From an uncultured Alistipes sp. (GTDB taxonomy: Bacteria > Bacteroidota > Bacteroidia > Bacteroidales > Rikenellaceae): 64,000 bases of DNA. Shown here piece after piece: positions 16,328 through 24,257 of this stretch. The stretch covers positions 186,001 through 250,000 of the forward strand of contig CAAGGL010000031.1 of the NCBI GenBank assembly GCA_900769405.1, written 5' to 3'. A model generated the notes under the pieces. The model was not told the origin of the DNA, did no database searches, and saw only the letters and a program-made list of their open reading frames with translations. A program made the translations under genes and the position numbers. Position 1 is the first letter of the stretch. The number at the start of each line of letters is the position of its first letter.

Positions 16328-17320
16328 ATGAACAGCTTTGGTACCATATTTCGAGTAACGATTTGGGGTGAGTCGCACGGTACGAGTGTCGGCGTGAGCG
16401 TCGATGGCGTGCCTGCGGGAATTGCTTTGTCGGCGGATGATTTTGCTGCCGATTTGGCTCGTCGCGCAAGTGGACGACGCGGTACAACGCCGCGCCACGA
16501 GGCCGATCAACCGCAGATCGTGTCGGGTGTGTATGAGGGCCGTACTACGGGTGCGCCGCTGACCGTGCTGTTCGAGAATGCCAATACCCGCTCGGGCGAC
16601 TACTCGAATCTGGTGCGCCAGCCGCGTCCGTCGCACGCCGATTTGGTTGCGCAGCGTAAGTTCGATGGTTGCAATGATCCGCGCGGTGGTGGCCATTTTT
16701 CGGGTCGCCTGACGCTTGGCTTGGTTGCTGCGGGTGTCGTGGCTAAGCGAGTGCTGACCGAGAAGGTGCAGTTCACGACGCGCATAGCCGAGATTGGTGG
16801 TTGCGACGACGAGAGCCGTTTCGATGAGGTGATTGAGGCCGCAATGCGCGATGGCGATTCGGTTGGAGGAGTGATCGAGAGTCGAATCGAGGGCGCAGGC
16901 GCGGGCTTTGGTGAGCCGTTCTTCGACTCGGTGGAGAGCGTGATGGCTCATCTGCTGTTCTCGGTGCCGGCGGTTAAGTCGGTCGAGTTCGGCGCGGGCG
17001 TGGAGGTTGCCAAGCGTCGTGGCTCGGAGAATAACGACCTGATAACCAATGCGGAAGGTCAAACGGCAACGAATAACGACGGTGGCGTGAATGGCGGTAT
17101 TGCCAACGGCAATCCGATCGTTGTGCGCGTTGCGGTGAAGCCCACGCCGAGTATTTCGCGTCCGCAGATGACCTATGATTTTGAACGAGGTGAGGTGGCG
17201 GAGTTGCAGATTCGCGGCCGTCACGACGCTTGTATTGCACTACGCGCAGCGGTGGTGGTTGAGGCGGCAGCCTCGATTGCGCTGGCCGACCTTTATCTAC
17301 GACATCGTAGCCGACACTAA
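16328..17320 (+). CDS. aroC: Chorismate synthase
   Basis: 330 aa. Converts 5-enolpyruvylshikimate-3-phosphate to chorismate using reduced FMN, last step of the shikimate pathway. Visible: TIWGESHGTSVG near 11-22 (signature 1), RRGTTPRHEADQPQIVSGVYEG near 52-75, and RGGGHFSGRLT near 117-127 (signature with substrate and FMN contacts). Slightly shorter than the usual 350-360 aa, mainly through a short C-terminus. Another shikimate gene, aroE, lies at 52852. Confidence 0.96.
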   Translation: MNSFGTIFRVTIWGESHGTSVGVSVDGVPAGIALSADDFAADLARRASGRRGTTPRHEADQPQIVSGVYEGRTTGAPLTVLFENANTRSGDYSNLVRQPRPSHADLVAQRKFDGCNDPRGGGHFSGRLTLGLVAAGVVAKRVLTEKVQFTTRIAEIGGCDDESRFDEVIEAAMRDGDSVGGVIESRIEGAGAGFGEPFFDSVESVMAHLLFSVPAVKSVEFGAGVEVAKRRGSENNDLITNAEGQTATNNDGGVNGGIANGNPIVVRVAVKPTPSISRPQMTYDFERGEVAELQIRGRHDACIALRAAVVVEAAASIALADLYLRHRSRH

Positions 17321-17335
17321 AAAACGAATGTACCT

Positions 17336-18493
17336 ATGATTGCCGCCGAACGCCTTTCGTACCTGTTGCAGGGAGCATCGTTGATGTTCTTTATCTTTTC
17401 ATCAATTTCGTTGTATAAGTCGCCGCAGCCGTCGCGTTTGAAGAAGGCACTCTCGTTCGTGGTGGCATTCTTTGCCTTCGGTGAGTTGAAGGACTTGGTG
17501 CGAGTGCTCCCAGCGGTTACCGAATCGGAGTACGCGATGCGATTACTGTACTCGATCGATATGTGGACAATCGGTATCTGTGCGGCATATCTGGTTGAGT
17601 TGGTGCGCCCGAACTGGTTTACGCCCTGTCGTGCGGTGAAGTTGGCGGTGGTGTTCGCTATTCTTACGCTGACTTACGCTTTTACGGGCAATCCGATAGT
17701 TACGGCGGTCAATCTGGTCTATGTGAGCTTGTTCGTTCTGGGTATGCTGATCTATTTCAGTTACTCGGTGCGCCGCTACAACCGCTATATCCGCGATAAC
17801 TATTCGAACCACGAGCGAATCAACCTGCGTTGGCTTCACTCGGTTCTGGCTGTCTTTTTGGTATGTATTGTGGTTTGGACGATCTATCTGTTCAACCATA
17901 ATTACTATATGAAGAGTATCTACTACGTCATCTCGCTTGTTGCGTGGATTATGCTCATTGCCCGCAGTAAGGAGCAGATCGCGGTGTCGATGACCGAAGA
18001 CGTAGAGCCCACACCGCAGCCCAAAGCACCGATCGCCGAGGAGCAGCCAGAGGCGACGCAGGTTGTCAAGAATAGCGATGCGCCCGAGGTGCCCGCTATT
18101 GCTGAACAGAATGAGGTGCCGACCGAAACTGCCGAGGGTGATTCGTGGTCGATATCTGAGGAGATGAAGGCGCAGCTTGACGAACTTATGAACGAGCGCG
18201 AGATCTATCTCAATTCACACTTGACGTTGAGCGATCTTGCGGCGGCGCTCGGCACTAACCGAACCTATCTGTCGAACTACCTCAATCGCGAGTTGAAGGT
18301 ATCGTTCTACGACTATATCAATTCTCACCGAGTGAAGCGAGCTTGCGCGATGATTACGGCCGATCCCGACGTTGCGATCAACGATCTTGCCGAGCGATCT
18401 GGTTTCAATTCGGTGTCAACCTTCCGTAGATCGTTCTTGCGAGAGGTTGGTCTAACCTGCGGAGAATATCGCCAAAATGTCCTTTCCAAATGA
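17336..18493 (+). CDS. Membrane-anchored AraC-family regulator
   Basis: 385 aa. Visible: about seven hydrophobic segments in residues 7-210 (an MFFIFSSISLY start, then repeated aromatic-rich helices), an acidic Pro/Glu linker about 215-265, and a C-terminal AraC DNA-binding domain about 280-385 with two helix-turn-helix units (LTLSDLAAALGTNRTYLSNYLNR and AINDLAERSGFNSVSTFRRSF). The design suggests signal detection in or at the membrane with direct DNA contact, no phosphorelay. Ligand and targets unknown. It lies 15 nt after aroC, and the next transcript downstream is the candidate ncRNA. Confidence 0.88.
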   Translation: MIAAERLSYLLQGASLMFFIFSSISLYKSPQPSRLKKALSFVVAFFAFGELKDLVRVLPAVTESEYAMRLLYSIDMWTIGICAAYLVELVRPNWFTPCRAVKLAVVFAILTLTYAFTGNPIVTAVNLVYVSLFVLGMLIYFSYSVRRYNRYIRDNYSNHERINLRWLHSVLAVFLVCIVVWTIYLFNHNYYMKSIYYVISLVAWIMLIARSKEQIAVSMTEDVEPTPQPKAPIAEEQPEATQVVKNSDAPEVPAIAEQNEVPTETAEGDSWSISEEMKAQLDELMNEREIYLNSHLTLSDLAAALGTNRTYLSNYLNRELKVSFYDYINSHRVKRACAMITADPDVAINDLAERSGFNSVSTFRRSFLREVGLTCGEYRQNVLSK

Positions 18494-18553
18494 TCAATAC
18501 GTAAAAATGCGTATTTTTTGTAAGTTTGAACGCGAATTTTTTTATCGAAAAAA

Positions 18554-18584
18554 TTTGCATTCGTTAAAGTAACTACTAATTTTG
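18554..18584 (+). promoter_or_regulatory. Consensus promoter for the candidate ncRNA
   Basis: TTTG (18554-18557), a 19-bp spacer and TAATTTTG (18577-18584): a full match to the Bacteroidota -33/-7 consensus. It points away from the AraC gene and into a region without a convincing ORF; predicted start near 18590. Confidence 0.75.
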
Positions 18585-18589
18585 TCATC

Positions 18590-18764
18590 GGAAAAAAATC
18601 AGGTGTCCCATTCACCTGTGCGATGGTCAAGTGGGAGAGATTTAGTGAGAATTACTTTGTGAGAATGAAATGTGTGAACTTTTGGGGAGAAAGGTTAGAA
18701 GGGAGATAAAAGAAAAACCATCGTACATTCCAGGCGGATCGAATCGACTCGATCCGCTTTTTTT
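18590..18764 (+). ncRNA. Candidate structured non-coding RNA, about 175 nt
   Basis: Bounded by a consensus promoter and a strong intrinsic terminator, with no plausible reading frame. Structure read from the sequence: hairpin CAGGTG (18600-18605)/CACCTG (18613-18618) with loop TCCCATT, whose seven bases can all pair (one wobble) with AGTGGGA (18630-18636), forming an H-type pseudoknot; a long-range helix TGCGATGGT (18619-18627)/ACCATCGTA (18717-18725); and three GGGAGA motifs in a purine-rich, probably single-stranded stretch (18633, 18685, 18701). It lacks hallmarks of tmRNA, RNase P RNA and SRP RNA. Class unknown; a 6S-like or trans-acting regulatory RNA is possible. Confidence 0.6.
18734..18764 (+). 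terminator. Intrinsic terminator of the candidate ncRNA
   Basis: GCGGATCGA (18734-18742) pairs perfectly with TCGATCCGC (18749-18757), 6-nt loop, followed by seven T. Confidence 0.92.
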
Positions 18765-18795
18765 GTGTCGTAGTGGAACGAGATACGGTATATAT

Positions 18796-18836
18796 AAGCA
18801 ACGAGCCGCGCAACAACAATGCGCGGCTCGTTGCTT
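18796..18836 (-). terminator. Hairpin downstream of der
   Basis: A perfect 17-bp stem, AAGCAACGAGCCGCGCA with its complement around ACAACAA, lies 20 nt past the der stop. The tail on the minus strand is AT-rich (TATATATA) rather than a T-run. Probable terminator or 3'-end protector. Confidence 0.7.
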
Positions 18837-18855
18837 ATTGTGAGCGATCGGATCG

Positions 18856-20160
18856 CTACTTCTGTCGGAAATAGATCTGCATCGGTACGCCCGAGAAATC
18901 CCAATGGCTGCGGATCTTGTTTTCGAGGAATCGACGGTACGGCTCCTTGATGTACTGCGGCAGATTGACAAAGAATGCAAATGCCGGAGTGGGCGAGGGG
19001 AGCTGCATCGCATACTTGATACGGATGTACTTACCCTTGGTCGAGGGGGGCGGAGTCTCCTCGATGATGGGCAGGATGTACTCGTTGAACTCCGATGTCG
19101 GCACGCGGCGACGACGCGAGTTGTAAACGCGGATAGCCTGCTGCATAACCTCCAAGATGCGCTGCTTGTTGATTACCGAGGTGAAGATGATCGGCAGGTC
19201 TGAGAACGGAGCGAACTTCTTTTCGAGGAATTCGCGCCACTCCTTCATCGTGTTGCTCTCCTTCTCGATCAAATCCCACTTGTTGACAACCACCACGCAA
19301 CCCTTCTTGTTGCGTACGATGAGGTTGAAAATATTGATGTCCTGCGATTCGATACCCTGCTTGGCGTCGAGCATCAGGATACATACGTCCGAGTTTTCGA
19401 TAGCGCGGATCGAGCGCATAACCGAATAGAACTCCAAGTCCTCGGTCACCTTGCCCTTCTTGCGCATACCTGCGGTATCGACCAGATAGAAGTCCATACC
19501 GAACTTGTTGTAGCGTGTGTGGATCGAGTCGCGCGTGGTACCTGCAATGGGGGTCACGATGTTGCGCTCGTCACCCAGCAATGCGTTGGTCATCGACGAC
19601 TTACCCACGTTCGGGCGACCTACGATCGTAATGCGGGGCAGATCCTCAAACTCCTCAGCCTTAGCGTCTTCGGGTAGAGCCTCGATAATGGCATCCATCA
19701 TCTCGCCCGTGCCGCTACCGCTCATTGCGCAGATGGTGATCGGCTCGCCCAGACCGAGCGAGTAGAACTCCATTGCACCATATTGCTGGTCGTAGTTATC
19801 GACCTTATTTACGACAAGGATCACCTTCTTGGTTGTGCGGCGCAGGATGTCGGCCATCATCATATCGAGGTCGGTAACACCGGTCGAAACCTCAACCATA
19901 AACAGAATCACGTCGGCCTCATCGATAGCCAACATAACCTGACGACGGATCTCGTCTTCGAAAATATCGTCCGAGCCGACGGTGTAACCACCCGTGTCGA
20001 TCACCGAGAATTCGCGGCCGTCCCAATCCGAGCGACCATAGTGGCGGTCGCGAGTTGTGCCGGCGGTGCCATCAACGATCGCCTGGCGCATACCGACCAG
20101 ACGGTTGAAGAGGGTACTTTTGCCCACGTTGGGGCGTCCAACAATTGCTACTAAACTCAT
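18856..20160 (-). CDS. der: Ribosome-assembly GTPase Der (EngA)
   Basis: 434 aa. Essential GTPase for 50S subunit maturation. Visible: two tandem G domains, each starting with GRPNVGKS (residues 7-14 and near 180), with matching DTGG/DTAG and NKVD/NKWD motifs, and a C-terminal KH-like domain about 350-434 that binds RNA. Full length, single gene, with a promoter at 20182-20189 and a hairpin after the stop. Confidence 0.98.
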   Translation of the reverse strand: MSLVAIVGRPNVGKSTLFNRLVGMRQAIVDGTAGTTRDRHYGRSDWDGREFSVIDTGGYTVGSDDIFEDEIRRQVMLAIDEADVILFMVEVSTGVTDLDMMMADILRRTTKKVILVVNKVDNYDQQYGAMEFYSLGLGEPITICAMSGSGTGEMMDAIIEALPEDAKAEEFEDLPRITIVGRPNVGKSSMTNALLGDERNIVTPIAGTTRDSIHTRYNKFGMDFYLVDTAGMRKKGKVTEDLEFYSVMRSIRAIENSDVCILMLDAKQGIESQDINIFNLIVRNKKGCVVVVNKWDLIEKESNTMKEWREFLEKKFAPFSDLPIIFTSVINKQRILEVMQQAIRVYNSRRRRVPTSEFNEYILPIIEETPPPSTKGKYIRIKYAMQLPSPTPAFAFFVNLPQYIKEPYRRFLENKIRSHWDFSGVPMQIYFRQK

Positions 20161-20181
20161 AGTATTCTTCTATTTTGGGTG

Positions 20182-20189
20182 CAAAGATA
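20182..20189 (-). promoter_or_regulatory. Predicted -7 element for der
   Basis: TATCTTTG on the minus strand, 22 nt before the der ATG. Confidence 0.6.
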
Positions 20190-20274
20190 GCGTAAATCCC
20201 GCTATCGGCAAAAGTTTTAGCCACGAAATGCGCGAAAAGCCACTGTGAATAGCGGTGATTTAGAAATTTTTGAC

Positions 20275-20282
20275 TAACTTTG
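20275..20282 (+). promoter_or_regulatory. Predicted -7 element for the Glu/Pro-rich gene, decides its start
   Basis: TAACTTTG covers the TTG at 20280 that would otherwise be the first start codon, so translation must begin downstream, at ATG 20313. Confidence 0.6.
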
Positions 20283-20312
20283 AGGATTAAAAATATCTAT
20301 TTTCAAACGCGT

Positions 20313-21557
20313 ATGCAGATCAACGATATTAAAATATTGGTTGCTCGATTGGGAGCAATCGTCGAGGGTTGGGACGAGCAGTCGGGAGCGCCTGCTGTCG
20401 AGCGACATATTGCGGCTTCGTTGCTGGCGGAGCTGTACGAGGCAGTGAAATTCGATACGGCTTTGGCTGCGACCGAAGTGACTAAGGCGGTGGCGGAGCC
20501 TGCACCCGTTGAGGAGCCGATTGAGGAGCCCGAGGAGGAGCAGGTAGCCGAGGTTATTGATCTGTCGGATATATTCGGCGGTTCGTTCGATGACGAGATT
20601 GAGGAGCCTGCGGAGGAGGTTGAACCCGAAGTTGAGGTTGAGCCCGAGGTTGAACCCGAGCCCGAAATTGAGGTTTTGCCCGAACCCGAAATTGAAGAAG
20701 AGCCTATCTCGATAGAGGAGGAGCAGCCTGCCGAGCCCGAGGAGGAGCCGATAGTTGAAGAGGAACCTGCTCCGATCGAGGAAGAGGTAGCTCCCGAGGT
20801 TGAGGCGGAGGTTGCGCCCGTAGCCGAAGAGGAGATAGCTCCCGCAGTTGAGGAAACTCCTGCCGTTGAGGAGGAAAAAGCTCCCGCAGTTGAAGAAACA
20901 CCCGAAGTTGAGGAGGAGAAGCCCGCATCGAAACAGGCGTCGTTGTTTGATATGGAGGTTGTGCGTCGTCCCCGTTCGTCGAGCAGCCGTCGCGTGATTA
21001 TGTCGCTCTATGGCGAGTCAACCCCCGCACCCCAAAGCGAGAAACCCGAAAAGGTAGAAAAAATCGAAAAGATAGATACCCCCGCCGAGCCCGCAAACGC
21101 CGAGCCCGCACCAGCCCCTGCTCCGATTGAGGAGCCTGCACCCGAGCCGATCGAGCCTCAGAAGGAGGAGCCGATCGAGAGCGCAACATTGGCAGTGTCG
21201 GTAGCCGAGCGCCTTGCAGCGGCACAGAGCGAGAGCCAGCCCCAGATTTTGGGTGAGGTGATTGGTGCAGGAACTACGACATTGGCCGAGGCTGTGGCGG
21301 CGAGCCAGCCGATGGTGCAGACGGTGCAGAACGATCGCGTGAACAGCCTTCGCAATGCAATCGGCATTAACGACCGCTTTATCCTGATCCGCGATCTGTT
21401 TGGTGGCGATGGTGCGGCATTTGAGCGCGCGATGGACGAGTTGGATGCGTTTGACGACTTCAACGAGTGCTTGGTATATATGTCAACTTATCGCTGGAAC
21501 CCGAATAGCGATGGCGCGCGAATGTTGATGGATTTGATCACGCGAAAATTGCTGTAA
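20313..21557 (+). CDS. Glu/Pro-rich low-complexity protein with conserved C-terminal domain
   Basis: 414 aa from ATG 20313. No named function recognised. Three parts: an N-terminal folded segment about 1-55 (MQINDIKILVARLGAIVEG); a very acidic stretch about 60-215 of repeated EPE, EVE, PAVEE units; a short basic Ser/Arg part near 225-240 (RRPRSSSSRR); more PE-rich sequence; and a compact C-terminal domain about 345-414 (NAIGINDRFILIRDLFGGDG, then RMLMDLITRKLL). The C-terminal domain resembles one I associate with uncharacterised Bacteroidota proteins. No signal peptide. Seven nt before rsmI, so likely the first gene of that operon. The acidic repeats are at DNA level imprecise tandem repeats and may vary in length between strains. 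Confidence 0.75.
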   Translation: MQINDIKILVARLGAIVEGWDEQSGAPAVERHIAASLLAELYEAVKFDTALAATEVTKAVAEPAPVEEPIEEPEEEQVAEVIDLSDIFGGSFDDEIEEPAEEVEPEVEVEPEVEPEPEIEVLPEPEIEEEPISIEEEQPAEPEEEPIVEEEPAPIEEEVAPEVEAEVAPVAEEEIAPAVEETPAVEEEKAPAVEETPEVEEEKPASKQASLFDMEVVRRPRSSSSRRVIMSLYGESTPAPQSEKPEKVEKIEKIDTPAEPANAEPAPAPAPIEEPAPEPIEPQKEEPIESATLAVSVAERLAAAQSESQPQILGEVIGAGTTTLAEAVAASQPMVQTVQNDRVNSLRNAIGINDRFILIRDLFGGDGAAFERAMDELDAFDDFNECLVYMSTYRWNPNSDGARMLMDLITRKLL

Positions 21558-21563
21558 GAGCGT

Positions 21564-22268
21564 ATGGCAAAGTTATTTATCGTGCCGACTCCGATCGGCA
21601 ATCTCGAAGATATAACCCTGCGTGCGATCCGCACGTTGGAGGAGGTTGATTACATTCTGGCCGAAGATACCCGCACCACGTCGGTGCTGTTAAAACATCT
21701 GGGTATCGAGAAGAAGATGTACTCGCACCACAAGTTTAACGAGCACGCAACGTCGGCAATGGTTGCCGAGGCCATCGAGGGTGGTCGTAATGTGGCGCTG
21801 GTGTCGGATGCCGGTACACCGGGTATCTCTGACCCCGGTTTTTTGCTGGTGCGCACCTGTGTCGAGGCGGGTTTGGAGGTTGAGACTCTGCCCGGCCCGA
21901 CGGCATTTGTGCCTGCGCTGGTGCAGAGCGGATTTCCGTGCGATCGTTTCTGCTTTGAGGGTTTCCTGCCTCAGAAGAAGGGTCGCAACAAACGCATTGC
22001 GGCGCTGGCCGACGAGGAGCGCACGATGATCTTTTATGAGTCGCCTTTCCGCGTGGTGAAGCTGTTGCAGCAGCTTGCCGAGGGGATGGGTGGCGAGCGC
22101 GAGGCGTCGGTGTCGCGCGAGATAACCAAGAAATTCGAGCAGACCGTGCGCGGTACGCTTGCCGAGCTGATCGAGCATTTTACCAAGAACGACCCGAAGG
22201 GTGAGTTTGTGGTGATCGTGTCGGGCAAGCCTAAGGCGCGTCGAGCTGCGGAAGAGGACGAAGAGTAA
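21564..22268 (+). CDS. rsmI: 16S rRNA 2'-O-ribose C1402 methyltransferase RsmI
   Basis: 234 aa. SAM-dependent tetrapyrrole-methylase-fold enzyme that methylates C1402 in the ribosomal P site. Visible: VPTPIGNLEDITLRAIRTL at 6-24, LAEDTRTT near 33-40, SDAGTPGISDPG near 81-92, and ALVQSGFPCDRFCFEGFLP. Its stop TAA and the next gene's ATG share one base (TAATG at 22266-22270), so the downstream acyltransferase is translationally coupled. Confidence 0.96.
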   Translation: MAKLFIVPTPIGNLEDITLRAIRTLEEVDYILAEDTRTTSVLLKHLGIEKKMYSHHKFNEHATSAMVAEAIEGGRNVALVSDAGTPGISDPGFLLVRTCVEAGLEVETLPGPTAFVPALVQSGFPCDRFCFEGFLPQKKGRNKRIAALADEERTMIFYESPFRVVKLLQQLAEGMGGEREASVSREITKKFEQTVRGTLAELIEHFTKNDPKGEFVVIVSGKPKARRAAEEDEE

Positions 22269-23194
22269 TGGAGCGCGGCAAGGGTCTGAAATATCGCCTG
22301 ATTATGGGAGCGAGCCGAGTGATTGGCTTGTTGCCCGAATGGTTTGTCTATGGCTGTCTGGGCCGATTTGTCACGTTTGTACTATACCGATTGTTGCGCT
22401 ACCGCTTGAAGGTTGTGCGTCGCAATCTCAGTCGCGCATTTCCCGAGAAGAGTGGCGAGGAGTTGCGCACGATCGAGCGAGAGTTCTATGCTCAGCTGGG
22501 TGAGGTGGTGGTCGATATTATCGTTATGACCAGCATTTCGCGCGAGGATATGATGGCGCGTATGTGTATCGAGAACCTCGCCGAGCACTTCGCGGCGTCG
22601 GAGGGTCGTTCGTGGGTAGCAATGATGGCTCACTATGGCAATTGGGAGTGTATGGGCACCTATGGAATCCACGATGATCGAGTGCAGGTCGCGGGAGTCT
22701 ATCACCCGCTGCGCGATAAGGCATTCGATGATCTGTTCTATATGATGCGTTCGCGCTTTGCCGTGCTGCCCATCAGGATGAACGATGTGGCGCGCTTTGC
22801 TATACGACACCGCGATGGCTACGAGGGTCGCCCGATAGCCTACGGAATGATTGCCGATCAGCGCCCGCCGCGTGAGGCCGAGCACCGAATGTACGATTTT
22901 CTGGGTGTGCCGACTGCATTCTTTATGGGAGGCGAGTGGCTGGCGCGCAAGTTCGCGATGCCGGTCTTTTTTATGCACGTCGATAGGGTTGGTCGCGCAA
23001 GATATAATTGTAATTTTGAGTGTATCTACGATGGTGTCGAGGAGGTTGCCGAGGGCGAGATCACGCGCCGTTATGTCGAGCGCTTGGAGTCGATGATCCG
23101 CCGTGCACCCCATTTGTGGATGTGGTCGCACCGCCGTTGGAAGCATATCGACATTGCCGAGGACGAGGCTCGCGCGGCACAAAATACGAAATAG
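22268..23194 (+). CDS. LpxL/HtrB-like lysophospholipid/lipid A acyltransferase
   Basis: 308 aa. Inner-membrane LPLAT-family enzyme probably adding a secondary acyl chain to lipid A. Visible: hydrophobic N-terminal part, the catalytic HX4(D/E) motif in MMAHYGNWECMG near 115-125, and the later RPPREAEHRMYDFLGVPTAFFMGGEWLARK stretch of the lipid A acyltransferase family. Bacteroidota usually carry one such gene. Overlaps rsmI by one base and precedes a GT2 gene by 2 nt. Confidence 0.9.
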   Translation: MERGKGLKYRLIMGASRVIGLLPEWFVYGCLGRFVTFVLYRLLRYRLKVVRRNLSRAFPEKSGEELRTIEREFYAQLGEVVVDIIVMTSISREDMMARMCIENLAEHFAASEGRSWVAMMAHYGNWECMGTYGIHDDRVQVAGVYHPLRDKAFDDLFYMMRSRFAVLPIRMNDVARFAIRHRDGYEGRPIAYGMIADQRPPREAEHRMYDFLGVPTAFFMGGEWLARKFAMPVFFMHVDRVGRARYNCNFECIYDGVEEVAEGEITRRYVERLESMIRRAPHLWMWSHRRWKHIDIAEDEARAAQNTK

Positions 23195-23196
23195 AG

Positions 23197-24207
23197 ATGA
23201 GTAGAGTCAAGGTCGTCATATTGAATTGGAACGGTCGCGCACATTTGGAGCGCTACCTGCCGAGCGTGGTGCGCCACACGATGCCACAGTATGGGGTCGT
23301 GGTGGCCGATAACGGCTCGACCGATACCTCGCTCGAATATGTTGCCGAGGCGTTTCCGCAGGTCGAGATCGTGCGCTTGGATCGTAACTATGGCTTTGCC
23401 GAGGGTTACAATCGTGCGCTACGCGAGGTTGAGGCGGAGTATTTCGTACTGCTCAATTCGGATGTTGAGGTTAGCGAGGGCTGGTGCGAAAAGCTGGTCG
23501 AGGCGCTGGATGCCGATCCGCAGTTAGCGGCCGTAGCACCGAAGTTGCTGGCCGATACCGATCGCGAGCGATTCGAGTATGCGGGCGCAAGTGGTGGTTT
23601 TATCGATATTCTGGGCTATCCGTTCTGTCGAGGTCGAATATTGAGCACGACCGAGCGTGACGAGGGTCAGTATGATACTCCGCGCGAGGTCTTTTGGGCG
23701 AGTGGAGCGGCGTTTGCCTGCCGTGCCGAGGTGTTCAAATCGGAGGGTGGTTTCGATGGCGACTTCTTTGCGCATATGGAGGAGATCGATCTCTGCTGGC
23801 GAATGCAGTCGTTGGGCTATCGCATTGGTGTTGAGCCGCGATCGAAGGTCTATCATCTGGGTGGAGGAACGCTCAGTGCGCTCTCGCCGCGCAAGACTAT
23901 GCTCAACCATCGCAACAATCTGGCAATGCTCTACAAGAACCTGCCGACGGGACATCTGCTTTGGGTGCTGCCCGTGCGATTGGTGCTCGATGGTGTGGCT
24001 GCGGCGAGCTATCTGGCTAAGGGTCAGTGGTCGTGCGTGAAGGCGGTGTGGCAGGCGCACGTCGGATTCTGCCGAATGTTGCCCGCACTGCGCGCCAAAC
24101 GAGCTGCGGAGCGTGCCAAACGAGCCAAATTGCCGACGACGATCTATCGTGGTTCGGTGATTGTGCGCCGCCTTTTCGGAGGTAAATTTTTTGGAGATAT
24201 GATGTGA
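23197..24207 (+). CDS. GT2-family glycosyltransferase
   Basis: 336 aa from ATG 23197; the frame is open further upstream but that part is antisense-like sequence inside the acyltransferase gene. Visible: VVILNWNGRAHLERYLPSVV at the N-terminus, VVADNGSTDTS near 33-43 (nucleotide-binding Asp), LLNSDVEV near 84-91 (metal DxD-type site), and EEIDLCWRMQ near 200-209. Pattern of the WcaE/rhamnosyltransferase-like branch. A hydrophobic segment near 255-280 may attach it to the membrane. Sugar and acceptor unknown; next to the lipid A acyltransferase, so a surface-glycan role is plausible. Confidence 0.9.
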   Translation: MSRVKVVILNWNGRAHLERYLPSVVRHTMPQYGVVVADNGSTDTSLEYVAEAFPQVEIVRLDRNYGFAEGYNRALREVEAEYFVLLNSDVEVSEGWCEKLVEALDADPQLAAVAPKLLADTDRERFEYAGASGGFIDILGYPFCRGRILSTTERDEGQYDTPREVFWASGAAFACRAEVFKSEGGFDGDFFAHMEEIDLCWRMQSLGYRIGVEPRSKVYHLGGGTLSALSPRKTMLNHRNNLAMLYKNLPTGHLLWVLPVRLVLDGVAAASYLAKGQWSCVKAVWQAHVGFCRMLPALRAKRAAERAKRAKLPTTIYRGSVIVRRLFGGKFFGDMM

Positions 24208-24225
24208 TTTTCCGCGAAAAATTGT

Positions 24226-24233
24226 TAAATTTG
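24226..24233 (+). promoter_or_regulatory. Predicted -7 element for the polyprenyl-phosphate glycosyltransferase
   Basis: TAAATTTG, 24 nt before the ATG at 24258. Confidence 0.55.
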
Positions 24234-24257
24234 TTTTTGAGAAAAATTTAGACAACT

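Larger units (their letters stand above)
18494..18855. other. Gene-free stretch between the AraC gene and der
   Basis: Holds, in order, an AT-rich spacer, the consensus promoter, the candidate ncRNA with its terminator, and the der 3' hairpin. The short ORFs on the minus strand here show no protein-like composition. Confidence 0.8.

Noticed and set aside
23020..23196. N-terminal extension of the GT2 gene
   Set aside because: Overlaps the acyltransferase gene in another frame; ATG 23197 gives the family N-terminus.
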